Below are positions 33,790-41,073 of a stretch of DNA of 41,571 nt, piece by piece; the first letter of the stretch is position 1, and each line of letters starts with the position of its first letter. Both the position numbers and the translations under genes were made by a program. The DNA is from CAZGMC01 sp964526565 (GTDB lineage: Bacteria > Pseudomonadota > Alphaproteobacteria > DSM-16000 > Inquilinaceae): NCBI GenBank assembly GCA_964526565.1, contig CAZGMC010000027.1, forward strand, positions 1 to 41,571, in the 5' to 3' direction. The notes under the pieces were generated by a model. It had not been told where the DNA came from. It searched no databases and saw nothing but the letters and a program-made list of their open reading frames with translations.

Positions 33790-34494
33790 ATGGCGCCTGA
33801 CGACGAGGCGCAAGCGGCCGCCACGGCCGGTCAGCCGACAGCCGACGAGCCGGTGCCCGAAACCACGGGCACCAGACGCTGGCCGCGCCATGCGCGGATG
33901 GCCTGGCGTCAGCCGGCGGACTGGGCACAGTGGCTGGCCCGGTCGCGGTATGGGCTGTGGCTGATCGGCACCGCCTCGTTCCTGGAGACGATCATCGTGC
34001 CGATCCCGATCGAGCTGGTGCTGGTCCCGTACATGCTGGCCAACCGCCGGCAGACCTGGACCATCGCCACGGTCACCCTGGTCGGTTGCCTGATCGGTGC
34101 GATCGTCGGCTACGGGGCGGGCTACTTCGTGTTCGAGACGCTGGGCCGCTGGATCATTGCCCAGTTCGAATACGGGACGGCGGTCGAAACCTTCCGGCAC
34201 AGCTTCGACCGGTACGGGTTCTGGGCGATCGTGGCCGTCGGCGTGACGCCGGTCCCCTTCCAGGTGGCGATGCTGGTGGCCGGCGCCGCGGCCTTCCCGA
34301 TCCCCTTGTTCGTGCTGGCGGCGGTGATCGCCCGCGGCATCCGTTACTACGGCCTGGCACTGCTGGTCTGCCTGTTCGGCCACCGGGCGCTTGAGCTGTG
34401 GCGGCGGCGGGCCTGGGCCGCCAGCATCGTCGTCGTGCTCATCCTGGCCGCCGTTTTCGCCGGCATTCGCTTCCTGCCGCAATGGCTGGGCTGA
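33790..34494 (+). CDS. YqaA/DedA-type (VTT domain) membrane protein
   Basis: A 234-residue inner-membrane protein. After a hydrophilic N-terminus, the core begins YGLWLIGTASFLETIIVPIP, followed by WTIATVTLVGCLIGAIVGYG, AGYFVFETLGRWI, a re-entrant ITPVPFQ-like element (VGVTPVPFQVAMLVAGAAAF) and a final helix IVVVLILAAVFAGIRFLP. The VTT/DedA superfamily flips lipids; the YqaA branch is less studied. ATG 33790 lacks a clear ribosome site; ATG 33898 (MAWRQPADW) would remove a non-conserved stretch. It is convergent with sodC, only 28 bp apart. Confidence 0.8.
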   Translation: MAPDDEAQAAATAGQPTADEPVPETTGTRRWPRHARMAWRQPADWAQWLARSRYGLWLIGTASFLETIIVPIPIELVLVPYMLANRRQTWTIATVTLVGCLIGAIVGYGAGYFVFETLGRWIIAQFEYGTAVETFRHSFDRYGFWAIVAVGVTPVPFQVAMLVAGAAAFPIPLFVLAAVIARGIRYYGLALLVCLFGHRALELWRRRAWAASIVVVLILAAVFAGIRFLPQWLG

Positions 34495-34522
34495 GCCGGA
34501 CCAAGGCTGCGGCCCCGGCGGA

Positions 34523-35128
34523 TCACTCCGGTGCGGGCGTTTCCGGGGTGGGAATGCGGATCACGCCACAGGCGATGCGGCCGCCGGCGTCGCCCGCGGG
34601 ATCGGTCATGTAGTCGTCGATGGTCTCGTGCAGCACCAGCGCCGTGCCGTCGCCGACGATCAGGCTGTGCGGCCCGGTTCCGGTCAGGTCCACGCCCGGC
34701 ACCAGCACATCGACCCGCAGCACGCCGTCGTCCTCGACGTAGACGTTGGGCAGGTCGCCCAGATGCCCGCCGCCCTCGTCCAGAAAGCCGTGCGGCACCG
34801 CGGTCGGGTTGAAGTGCGGCCCGGCCGACTCGAAGCCGGGCGGCTCGCACTCTCCCACGGCATGGATGTGGAAGCCGTGACCGCCGGGCGGCACGTTCTC
34901 CAGTCGCACCTGGATCAACATGCCGCGCCTGGTATAGACCAGTGCCGCAGTGCCGAGCGGCATGCCGTCAGGGTCGATCATGCGCGCCACGGCGGTGCGC
35001 TGCTCGCCGCGCGGTGCGGTGATGTCTTCCGTGGTGATCGGCGCATCCGGCGGCTGGGCCTGTGCGGCACTGGCCGTCAGCGCCACCGCCGCGAGGGCGA
35101 CAGCTGGCGTGTACGCTCGCATCGGCAT
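34523..35128 (-). CDS. sodC: Periplasmic Cu-Zn superoxide dismutase SodC
   Basis: A 201-residue exported enzyme that removes periplasmic superoxide. It has a signal peptide (RAYTPAVALAAVALTASAAQ). Metal and fold motifs are GGHGFHIHAVGECE, AGPHFNPTAVPHGFLDEGGG, HLGDLPNV, HSLIVGDGTALVLHETIDDY and GGRIACGVIRI, with the His and Asp ligands and both disulfide Cys in place. ATG 35128 is followed two codons later by another ATG (35122). The AAGGACCCG before it comes from the edge of the hexamer array, so the repeat supplies the ribosome site. The frame stays open through the array as Lys/Asp/Thr repeats, but the signal peptide argues for a start here. Confidence 0.92.
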   Translation of the reverse strand: MPMRAYTPAVALAAVALTASAAQAQPPDAPITTEDITAPRGEQRTAVARMIDPDGMPLGTAALVYTRRGMLIQVRLENVPPGGHGFHIHAVGECEPPGFESAGPHFNPTAVPHGFLDEGGGHLGDLPNVYVEDDGVLRVDVLVPGVDLTGTGPHSLIVGDGTALVLHETIDDYMTDPAGDAGGRIACGVIRIPTPETPAPE

Positions 35129-35130
35129 CG

Positions 35131-35365
35131 GGTCCTTGTCCTTGTCCTTGTCCTTGTCCTTGGTCTTGGTCTTGGTCTTGTCCTTGGTCTTGGTCTTGTC
35201 CTTGGTCTTGGNNNNNNNNNNNNNNNNNNNNNNNNNNNNNNNNNNNNNNNNNNNNNNNNNNNNNNNNNNNNNNNNNNNNNNNNNNNNNNNNNNNNNNNNN
35301 NNNNNNNNNNNCTTGGTCTTGGTCTTGTCCTTGGTCTTGGTCTTGTCCTTGGTCTTGGCCTTGGC
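35131..35365. repeat. CTTGTC/CTTGGT hexamer array with assembly gap
   Basis: Hexamers CTTGTC and CTTGGT alternate, with an 18-bp higher-order pattern (GGT, GGT, GTC) on both sides of a run of N. The array abuts the sodC start. All three frames stay open through it on the minus strand. True length is unknown. Confidence 0.95.
35212..35311. other. Assembly gap (100 N)
   Basis: Exactly 100 N inside the hexamer array, a conventional gap of unknown size caused by the repeat. Confidence 0.98.
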
Positions 35366-35432
35366 GTTCCGGTCCAATCGCCGCGGTGACCCGCGCTGAA
35401 ACCGCAGTGCAGGTCCCCGCATTTCAGGCAGG

Positions 35433-35603
35433 TCAGTATCGCCGGCCGCGCATGAAGTGCATGACCAGCGAGATCACCAGCAACACCAGGAACACGAAGA
35501 ACAGGATCTGCGCGATCCAGGCGGAGGTCGCGGCGATCCCGCCGAAGCCGAACACGGCGGCGATGATCGCCACGACCAGAAAGAAGACGGCCCACCACAG
35601 CAT
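35433..35603 (-). CDS. DUF1328 (UPF0391) small membrane protein
   Basis: A 56-residue protein with two transmembrane helices: MLWWAVFFLVVAIIAAVFGF and WIAQILFFVFLVLLVISLVM, ending in a basic HFMRGRRY. It matches the DUF1328/UPF0391 family of very small inner-membrane proteins, which I recall as induced by general stress in several alphaproteobacteria. ATG 35603 has GGGAGGA nine bases upstream. An EcfG-type promoter match (35646-35671) lies 43 bp upstream, supporting stress control. Confidence 0.9.
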   Translation of the reverse strand: MLWWAVFFLVVAIIAAVFGFGGIAATSAWIAQILFFVFLVLLVISLVMHFMRGRRY

Positions 35604-35645
35604 GTTTTGGATCCTCCCAGACACGGAATGGCTATGCGCCGGATC

Positions 35646-35671
35646 AACACGTTCGGCCGCATCCCGGTTCC
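35646..35671 (-). promoter_or_regulatory. EcfG-type promoter of the DUF1328 gene
   Basis: On the minus strand GGAAC (35671-35667), 17 nt, TGTT (35649-35646). The -35 is perfect and the -10 keeps the GTT core. Predicted start near 35638, giving a 35-nt leader. Confidence 0.6.
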
Positions 35672-35711
35672 CGAGGCAAACGAGCCATGCGCCCCCACCC
35701 GCAGCAGCCTC

Positions 35712-35740
35712 AAAAAAAGACCGCGCCGTTGCGGGCGCGG
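35712..35740 (-). terminator. Intrinsic terminator with no upstream gene
   Basis: On the minus strand CCGCGCC (35740-35734 side), a six-base loop and GGCGCGG form a perfect 7-bp stem followed by TC and seven T (A-run 35712-35718). No protein gene ends before it on this strand, which suggests that it terminates an RNA transcribed from the EcfG match at 35865-35889. Confidence 0.8.
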
Positions 35741-35857
35741 CCAGTCAGGGATGACGGGAAACAAGGGCCGGCTCCCGTGCGCCGTCCGGCCGGCCGGAGC
35801 GGCGGATGGAGCCTTGTGCGCCCAGAAACACGGGGGAAGGCGGTTCCCGGACGCACG
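35712..35857 (-). ncRNA. Candidate stress-induced small RNA, about 146 nt
   Basis: The boundaries are a perfect EcfG promoter match (35865-35889) and an intrinsic terminator (35712-35740). Between them the RNA could fold into an imperfect stem TGCGTCC/GGGCGCA (plus 35849-35855 with 35817-35823), enclosing a C-rich stretch CGCCTTCCCCCG. A long hairpin built on ACAAG/CTTGT and GGCTCC/GGAGCC (35761-35775 with 35808-35817) and the terminator stem follow. The pattern recalls EcfG-controlled sRNAs such as GsrN of Caulobacter, but I see no primary-sequence identity to it. No reading frame of coding character is present. Confidence 0.5.
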
Positions 35858-35864
35858 GCATATG

Positions 35865-35889
35865 AACGCGCGCCACGGCGGCGGGTTCC
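35865..35889 (-). promoter_or_regulatory. EcfG-type promoter of the candidate sRNA
   Basis: On the minus strand GGAAC (35889-35885), 16 nt, CGTT (35868-35865): a perfect match to the alphaproteobacterial general-stress sigma factor consensus. Confidence 0.65.
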
Positions 35890-35979
35890 CGCCAATCGAT
35901 TATCCGGATGGCGCGTTCGTTTCCCGCCGGTGACGGGCTGCCGATGGCGGCGCCGCCCGTGGCCGTCCGGACGGGGGCC

Positions 35980-36005
35980 GGAACGAACGGGCCCCTGCGC
36001 CGGTT
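35980..36005 (+). promoter_or_regulatory. EcfG-type promoter of the 64-residue protein gene
   Basis: GGAAC (35980-35984), 17 nt, GGTT (36002-36005). The -10 keeps the GTT core. Predicted start near 36012. Confidence 0.5.
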
Positions 36006-36085
36006 GGTTCGAGATGGCGCGGCGGCGGCGGTTGCCGCTGCACCGGCCGCCGCGGAACGGCACTCACGACACAGGGATGACAACG

Positions 36086-36280
36086 ATGTCGATCACGATC
36101 ACCAATGACGACCAGCTCGCCGAGGCTGAACGGGAGCTCTCCGTGCTGCAGGAGCGCGACGACAAGGACGCGGCCAAACGCTCCGTTGACCTGGAGGCGG
36201 CCATCCTGGCCTACCGCGAGGAGCAGCGCGGCCGGCTTGAGAAGGCCTATCCGCCCCAGGCCGCGCGCCGCGCGGACTAG
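36086..36280 (+). CDS. Small charged hypothetical protein
   Basis: A 64-residue protein beginning MSITITNDDQLAEAERELSV, with LQERDDKDAAKRSVDLEAAI and a basic C-terminus. It is helical and charged, cytoplasmic, with no membrane segment or known motif. I do not recognise a family. ATG 36086 has AGGGA eight bases upstream; ATG 36077 in the same frame would add three residues. An EcfG-type match lies 80 bp upstream and the EcfG-controlled LigD operon follows, so it may belong to the general stress response. Confidence 0.65.
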   Translation: MSITITNDDQLAEAERELSVLQERDDKDAAKRSVDLEAAILAYREEQRGRLEKAYPPQAARRAD

Positions 36281-36352
36281 TCGAACCGCCTGGCGCCCGT
36301 CGCCCCCTGCAGAGTGCCAGGCCGCTCCGCCCTTCAGCCCGAGCGGTGCCGT

Positions 36353-36378
36353 GGAACCTGCGGCGACCCGTCTGCGTT
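36353..36378 (+). promoter_or_regulatory. EcfG-type promoter of the split LigD operon
   Basis: GGAAC (36353-36357), 17 nt, CGTT (36375-36378), a perfect consensus match 56 bp before the first gene of the operon. Confidence 0.7.
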
Positions 36379-36433
36379 GCAGACCCGCTTTCAAGGCCTC
36401 GGTGCGGCCGGCGGGCGTAACAGGAGGTTGGCC

Positions 36434-37039
36434 ATGGGCAGGCAGAGCGACCTGGACGAATACCGCAGGAAGCGCACCCCCGCGGGATCGCCCGAACCGG
36501 AGGGCAAACAGGGCAAGGGCGGCGACGGCCGGCCGGTCTTTGTGATCCAGGAGCACGACGCGTCCACCCTGCACTACGACTTCCGCCTGGAGGTCGACGG
36601 TGTGCTCAAGTCCTGGGCCGTGCCCAAGGGTCCGTCGACCGACCCGGGCGACAAGCGGCTGGCCATGCCCACCGAGGACCACCCCTGCGACTACAAGGAC
36701 TTCGAGGGGGTGATCCCGGAGGGAGAATACGGCGCCGGCACCGTCATCGTCTGGGACACCGGCCCGTATGACAACGCGACCGGGCGGGACGGCAAGCCGG
36801 TGGCGATGGCCGAAGCCATCGAACAGGGTCACGTCCACATCGTCCTGCACGGCCAGAAGCTGCAGGGCGGCTATGCCCTGCGCCGCATCGGCAAGGGCAA
36901 GGACGAACGCTGGCTGCTGATCAAGACCCGCGACGAGAGCGCCGACGCCCGCCGCAAGCCGGTCAAGACCGAGCCGGAATCGGTCAAGACCGGCCGCACC
37001 CTGGACGAGGTCGCCGAACGGGAGGGTGGCGAGGAATGA
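36434..37039 (+). CDS. LigD-type 3'-phosphoesterase, stand-alone
   Basis: A 201-residue protein equal to the phosphoesterase (PE) module of LigD, the end-healing part of bacterial non-homologous end joining. It removes 3' ribonucleotides and phosphates from DNA ends. Motifs: FVIQEHDASTLHYDFRLEVD (catalytic His and Asp), LKSWAVPKGPSTDPGDKRLA, EDHPCDYKDFEGVIPEGEYG, TVIVWDTG and the C-terminal WLLIKTRDE. ATG 36434 has AGGAGG six bases upstream. Its stop overlaps the ATG of the ligase gene (ATGA at 37036). It is first in a three-gene operon behind an EcfG-type promoter. Confidence 0.92.
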   Translation: MGRQSDLDEYRRKRTPAGSPEPEGKQGKGGDGRPVFVIQEHDASTLHYDFRLEVDGVLKSWAVPKGPSTDPGDKRLAMPTEDHPCDYKDFEGVIPEGEYGAGTVIVWDTGPYDNATGRDGKPVAMAEAIEQGHVHIVLHGQKLQGGYALRRIGKGKDERWLLIKTRDESADARRKPVKTEPESVKTGRTLDEVAEREGGEE

Positions 37040-38034
37040 GCTGGCGCGACCGCCTGGACGCCGACGAGCGCAAGCGGGTCAGGGAGCGCGAGCGCCCCGA
37101 CTGGACCGCACCGCAGCTCGCCACCAAGACCGACGAGCGCTTCTCCGACCCCAACTGGCTCTACGAGCGCAAGTTCGACGGCGAGCGCTGCCTGGTGTTC
37201 CGCGGGCCGGACGGCCTGCGCCTGATGAGCCGCAACAGGAAGGCGCTGAACGACACCTATCCCGAGCTGGAAGAGGCGCTGGCCGCCCAGGACGCCGGTG
37301 ACTTCATCGTCGACGGAGAGATCGTCGCCTTCGACGGTGCGGTGACGAGCTTTGCCACCCTGCAGCAGCGCCTCGGCATTGCCGACCGCGAAGAGGCGCG
37401 GCACCGCGGCGTCAAGGTGTACTTTTACCTGTTCGACCTTCTTTACCTGGATGGCTGCGACGTCTCGAAGCTGCCGTGCCGCACGCGCAAAAGCCTGCTG
37501 CGCGACCTGCTGCGCTGGGACGACCCGCTGCGCTACACCGCGCACCGCATCAGCGATGGCGTTGAATACTACCAGGAAGCCTGCCGCAAGGGTTGGGAGG
37601 GCGTCATCGCCAAGCGCGCCGCCGCGCCCTACAAGCACAGCCGTTCGCGCGACTGGCTCAAGTTCAAGTGCGTCCGGGGGCAGGAACTGGTCGTCGGCGG
37701 CTACACCGATCCCCAGGGCAGCCGCGAGGTGCTGGGCGCCCTGCTGCTCGGCTACTACGACAACGGCAAGCTGCACTATGCCGGCAAGGTCGGCACCGGT
37801 TTCAAGCAGACCGACCTGCACCGCCTGGGCAAGGCGATGAAGCCCCTGGAAACCGGCGACTGCCCCTTCGCCGAGGATCCCGATGAACGCGGCGCCCATT
37901 TCGTCAGGCCGGATCTGGTCGCGCAGATTGCATTCACCGAGTGGACGCAGGACGGCAAGTTGCGCCACCCGCGCTACCAGGGCCTGCGCGACGACAAGGA
38001 CCCGCGCGACGTACACAAGGAGATCGCGTCGTGA
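37036..38034 (+). CDS. ligD: ATP-dependent DNA ligase, LigD ligase module, stand-alone
   Basis: A 332-residue ATP-dependent ligase. The AMP-accepting Lys46 is in YERKFDGERCLVF (motif I). Motif III is VDGEIVAFDG, motif IV GWEGVIAKR and motif V DWLKFKC. An OB-fold domain follows (LVVGGYTDPQGSREVLGALL, YAGKVGTGF). It seals double-strand breaks held by Ku. It is the size of the isolated LigD ligase domain and has no PE or polymerase part attached. The start overlaps the PE stop and its stop overlaps the GTG of the polymerase gene, so translation of the three is coupled. Confidence 0.93.
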   Translation: MSWRDRLDADERKRVRERERPDWTAPQLATKTDERFSDPNWLYERKFDGERCLVFRGPDGLRLMSRNRKALNDTYPELEEALAAQDAGDFIVDGEIVAFDGAVTSFATLQQRLGIADREEARHRGVKVYFYLFDLLYLDGCDVSKLPCRTRKSLLRDLLRWDDPLRYTAHRISDGVEYYQEACRKGWEGVIAKRAAAPYKHSRSRDWLKFKCVRGQELVVGGYTDPQGSREVLGALLLGYYDNGKLHYAGKVGTGFKQTDLHRLGKAMKPLETGDCPFAEDPDERGAHFVRPDLVAQIAFTEWTQDGKLRHPRYQGLRDDKDPRDVHKEIAS

Positions 38035-38927
38035 AGATCGGCGAGCACGAGGTCAAGCTGACGAAGCAGGACAAGGCGCTGTTCCCCGACGCCGGCGTCA
38101 CCAAGGGAGACCTGGTGGAACACTACCGTCGCGTCGCCGACCGCATGCTGCCCCACCTGCATGACCGGGCCCTGGTGCTGGAGCGCTATCCGGAAGGGAT
38201 CGACGAGGACGGCTTCTTCCAGAAGAAGACACCCGGCTATTTCCCGGACTGGATCCGCCGCGTCGAGCTGCCCAAGGCCAGGGGGAAGGTCCAGTACGTG
38301 GTCGCCGAGGATGCGGCGGCGCTGGCCTATCTGGCCAACCAGGGGGCGATCACCCTGCACGCCTTCCTGTCGCGGGTGGACCGGCCCGACCACCCCGACC
38401 GGCTGATCTTCGACCTGGACCCCGGCGGCACCGACGACTTCGGCCGGGTCCAGGACGCGGCGCGAACCGTCCGCGACGCCCTGGCCAAACTCGAAGCGCC
38501 CAGCTTCGTCCAGACCACCGGCTCGCGCGGGCTGCACGTGGTCGTGCCGCTGGACCGCTGCGCCGGCTTCGACACCGCCCGCGATTTCGCCCACCGCCTG
38601 TGCGCCGTGCTGGCCGACCGCCATCCCGATCGGCTGACCGTCGAGCAGCGCAAGGACGCGCGCGGCGACCGCATCTTTCTGGACTATCTGCGCAACGCCT
38701 ACGCCCAGCACGCCGTCGTGCCGTACAGCGTCCGCGCCAGGCCCGGTGCCCCGGTGGCCACGCCACTCGACTGGGACGAAGCCCTGGCCGGCGGTCTGTC
38801 GCCCCGGCAGTACACGGTCGACAACATCGCCCGCCGCCTGGGGCAGAAGCAGCAGGACCCGTGGGCGGACATGGACCGGCGGGTGGCCGGGATCGACCAC
38901 CTGGCCAAGCAATTGGAACGGACCTAG
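38031..38927 (+). CDS. LigD-type polymerase/primase, stand-alone
   Basis: A 298-residue archaeo-eukaryotic primase-fold polymerase, the LigD POL module, which fills gaps during end joining and prefers ribonucleotides. It starts KIGEHEVKLTKQDKALFPDA, with GFFQKKTPGYFPDW, the metal-binding Asp128 and Asp130 in RLIFDLDPGG, TTGSRGLHVVVPL, DRIFLDYLRNAYAQHAVVPY and SVRARPGAPVATPL. GTG 38031 overlaps the ligase stop (GTGA). It ends 16 bp from the end of leuC. Ku is not in the window and would have to be encoded elsewhere. Confidence 0.93.
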   Translation: MKIGEHEVKLTKQDKALFPDAGVTKGDLVEHYRRVADRMLPHLHDRALVLERYPEGIDEDGFFQKKTPGYFPDWIRRVELPKARGKVQYVVAEDAAALAYLANQGAITLHAFLSRVDRPDHPDRLIFDLDPGGTDDFGRVQDAARTVRDALAKLEAPSFVQTTGSRGLHVVVPLDRCAGFDTARDFAHRLCAVLADRHPDRLTVEQRKDARGDRIFLDYLRNAYAQHAVVPYSVRARPGAPVATPLDWDEALAGGLSPRQYTVDNIARRLGQKQQDPWADMDRRVAGIDHLAKQLERT

Positions 38928-38943
38928 GGTCCCGGCGCAGCCC

Positions 38944-40371
38944 TCACGTCATCTCCCGCACATCGGTCAACCGTCCCGTCAGTGCCGCCGCGGTGGCCAT
39001 GGCGGGGCTGACCAGGTGGGTGCGGCCGCCGCGGCCCTGGCGGCCTTCGAAGTTGCGGTTGGACGTGCTGGCGCAGCGCTCGCCGGGTTCCAGCTTGTCG
39101 GCGTTCATGGCCAGGCACATGGAGCAGCCGGGCTCGCGCCAGTCGAAGCCGGCCTCCTCGAACACCCGGTCCAGGCCCTCGGCCTCGGCCTGCTCCTTGA
39201 CCAGGCCGGAGCCGGGCACGACCATGGCGTAGACGCCGTCGGCGACCCGCCCGCCACCCTTGCGGCCGCGCTGCGCCTCGATCACCGCGGCGGCGGCGCG
39301 CAGGTCCTCGATGCGGGCATTGGTGCACGAGCCGATGAACACCTTGTCCACGGTCACATCGACCATGCGCGTGCCGGGCTTGAGCCCCATGTACTCCAGC
39401 GACCGGAGCGCCGCCTGGCGCCGGCCGGGGTCGGCGAACGAGTCCGGGTCGGGCACGGCGCCGGTGATCGGCAGCGTGTCCTGCGGGCTGGTGCCCCAGG
39501 TGACGGTCGGGGCGATGGCGGCGGCGTCCAGCGTCACCTCGCGGTCGTAGCGGGCGCCGGCGTCGGACGGCAGCGATCGCCAGTAATTGATCGCCAGCTC
39601 CCACTGCCCGGCCTTGGGCGCCATCGGCCGGCCGCGGATGTAGTCGAACGTGGTCTCGTCCGGGGCGATCAGCCCGGCCCGCGCGCCCGCCTCGATCGAC
39701 ATGTTGCACACGGTCATGCGGCCGGCCATGGACAGGCCGCGCACCGCCTCGCCGGTGTACTCGATGACGTGGCCGGTGCCGCCGGCGGTGCCGATGGTGC
39801 CGATGATGGCCAGGATCATGTCCTTGGCGGTGACGCCGAGCGGCAGGTCGCCATTCACGGCGATGCGCATGTTCTTCGCCGGGTGCATCATCAGGGTCTG
39901 GGTGGCCAGCACGTGCTCCACCTCCGACGTGCCGATGCCGAAGGCCAGCGCCCCGAAGGCGCCGTGCGTGGAGGTGTGGCTGTCGCCACAGACGATGGTC
40001 ATGCCCGGCTGGGTCATGCCCTGCTCCGGCCCGATGATGTGGACGATGCCCTGGCGCGGGTCGTTCATGCCGAACAGCGGGATGCCGAACTCGGCGCAGT
40101 TCTTCTCCAGCGTCTCCACCTGGATGCGGCTCTCCGCGTCGGCGATGCCGCCGGCGCGGTTGGCGGTGGGCACGTTGTGGTCGGGCACGGCCAGCGTGGC
40201 GCCGGGCCGGCGCACCGTCCGCCCGGTCAGGCGCAAGCCCTCGAAGGCCTGCGGGCTGGTCACCTCGTGCACCAGGTGGCGGTCGATGTAGATCAGGCAG
40301 GTGCCGTCCTCCTGGCGGTCGACGACATGACTGTCCCAGATCTTGTCGAACAGCGTTCGCGGCTTGCTCAT
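38944..40371 (-). CDS. leuC: 3-isopropylmalate dehydratase large subunit LeuC
   Basis: A 475-residue aconitase-family [4Fe-4S] enzyme that, with LeuD, isomerises isopropylmalate in leucine synthesis. It starts MSKPRTLFDKIWDSHVV, with LIYIDRHLVHEVTSPQAFEG, VCGDSHTSTHGAFGALAFG and the cluster ligands Cys349 (FIGSCTNAR), Cys416 and Cys419 (PGCSMCLAMN). The C-terminal STSNRNFEGRQGRGGRTHLV is typical. ATG 40371 is chosen because an AGGAGG lies inside the nine-residue upstream extension. leuD is not on this side; a 2-gene order with leuD downstream is impossible here because the ligase operon comes first. Confidence 0.96.
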   Translation of the reverse strand: MSKPRTLFDKIWDSHVVDRQEDGTCLIYIDRHLVHEVTSPQAFEGLRLTGRTVRRPGATLAVPDHNVPTANRAGGIADAESRIQVETLEKNCAEFGIPLFGMNDPRQGIVHIIGPEQGMTQPGMTIVCGDSHTSTHGAFGALAFGIGTSEVEHVLATQTLMMHPAKNMRIAVNGDLPLGVTAKDMILAIIGTIGTAGGTGHVIEYTGEAVRGLSMAGRMTVCNMSIEAGARAGLIAPDETTFDYIRGRPMAPKAGQWELAINYWRSLPSDAGARYDREVTLDAAAIAPTVTWGTSPQDTLPITGAVPDPDSFADPGRRQAALRSLEYMGLKPGTRMVDVTVDKVFIGSCTNARIEDLRAAAAVIEAQRGRKGGGRVADGVYAMVVPGSGLVKEQAEAEGLDRVFEEAGFDWREPGCSMCLAMNADKLEPGERCASTSNRNFEGRQGRGGRTHLVSPAMATAAALTGRLTDVREMT

Positions 40372-40497
40372 TGTCCTGTCTTGTCCCTCCTGATGCACGC
40401 CGGCGCGCCGGCCCGCCGGCCATCGCGACCCGCTCTTAACATAGTCGGTCTGTCGCGCACCACAACGGGCAGCCCGGGGTCCGCGGCGCGGCCCCGA

Positions 40498-41005
40498 TCA
40501 GCGCGGCCGGGCCGCCTTGGCGATCGGCGCCACGGCCTGGGGCTCGGTGTCCCAGGGGAAGAGGATCCAGGTGTCCTGGCTGNNNNNNNNNNAAGGTGTC
40601 GACCAGCGGCCGGCCGGCGGGCTTTGCATAAACGGTGGCGAAGTGGGCCCTGGGCAGCATGTCGCGCACGGCCCGCGCGGTCTTGCCGGTGTCCACGAGG
40701 TCATCGACGATCAGCCAGCCCGCGCCCTCGCCGACGTCGCGCTTGGCGGTCTTGAGGATGCGCAGCTCGCCCTGCTCCATCTCCTCGTAGCTGGCGACGC
40801 AGAGCGTGTCGATCACCCGGAGTTCCAGCTCGCGCGCGACGATCGCCGCGGGTACCAGCCCGCCGCGCGTGATCGCAACGATGCCCTCCCAGTCCCCACC
40901 ATCCATCAGGCGCCAGGCCAGGGCCTTGGAATGGCGGTGCAGCTCTTCCCAGGAGACCGGGAAGTGCATGAACCCGCGTTGTGATCCGGCGGTCGGTTCC
41001 GGCAT
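40498..41005 (-). CDS. gpt: Xanthine-guanine phosphoribosyltransferase Gpt, interrupted by an assembly gap
   Basis: A purine-salvage enzyme that joins guanine, xanthine or hypoxanthine to PRPP. The N-terminal part has ITRGGLVPAAIVARELELRV, the PRPP site VDDLVDTGKTARAVRDML, and TVYAKPAGRPLVDT. After ten N (40583-40592) the family C-terminus appears in a different frame, SQDTWILFPWDTEPQAVAPI, ending KAARPR at 40498. The 10-N gap therefore misstates the real length by a non-multiple of three, and the gene is probably intact in the cell. A continuous reading through the N would give a wrong C-terminus ending at 40436. ATG 41005 has GGGGAG upstream; E. coli Gpt is 152 residues. Confidence 0.9.
40583..40592. 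other. Assembly gap (10 N) inside gpt
   Basis: Ten N at the point where the Gpt frame changes. The expected missing residues lie between PLVDT and SQDTW. Confidence 0.98.
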
Positions 41006-41073
41006 GGCCTCGCGCTCCCCACCCTGTCGCGGAGCGGTGTAGCGAAGCCGACGCGCGCCGGCAAGAGCCCCTT

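Noticed and set aside
33644..33964. An ORF containing repeated HDDGV
   Set aside because: It reads through the 15-bp array and then out of frame over the DedA-type gene; it has no ribosome site and no homology.
31732..34482. A 916-codon open frame on the minus strand
   Set aside because: Only the last 169 residues form a real protein (signal peptide and SH3 units). The rest is antisense to the dehydrogenase and DedA-type genes and stays open because of high GC.
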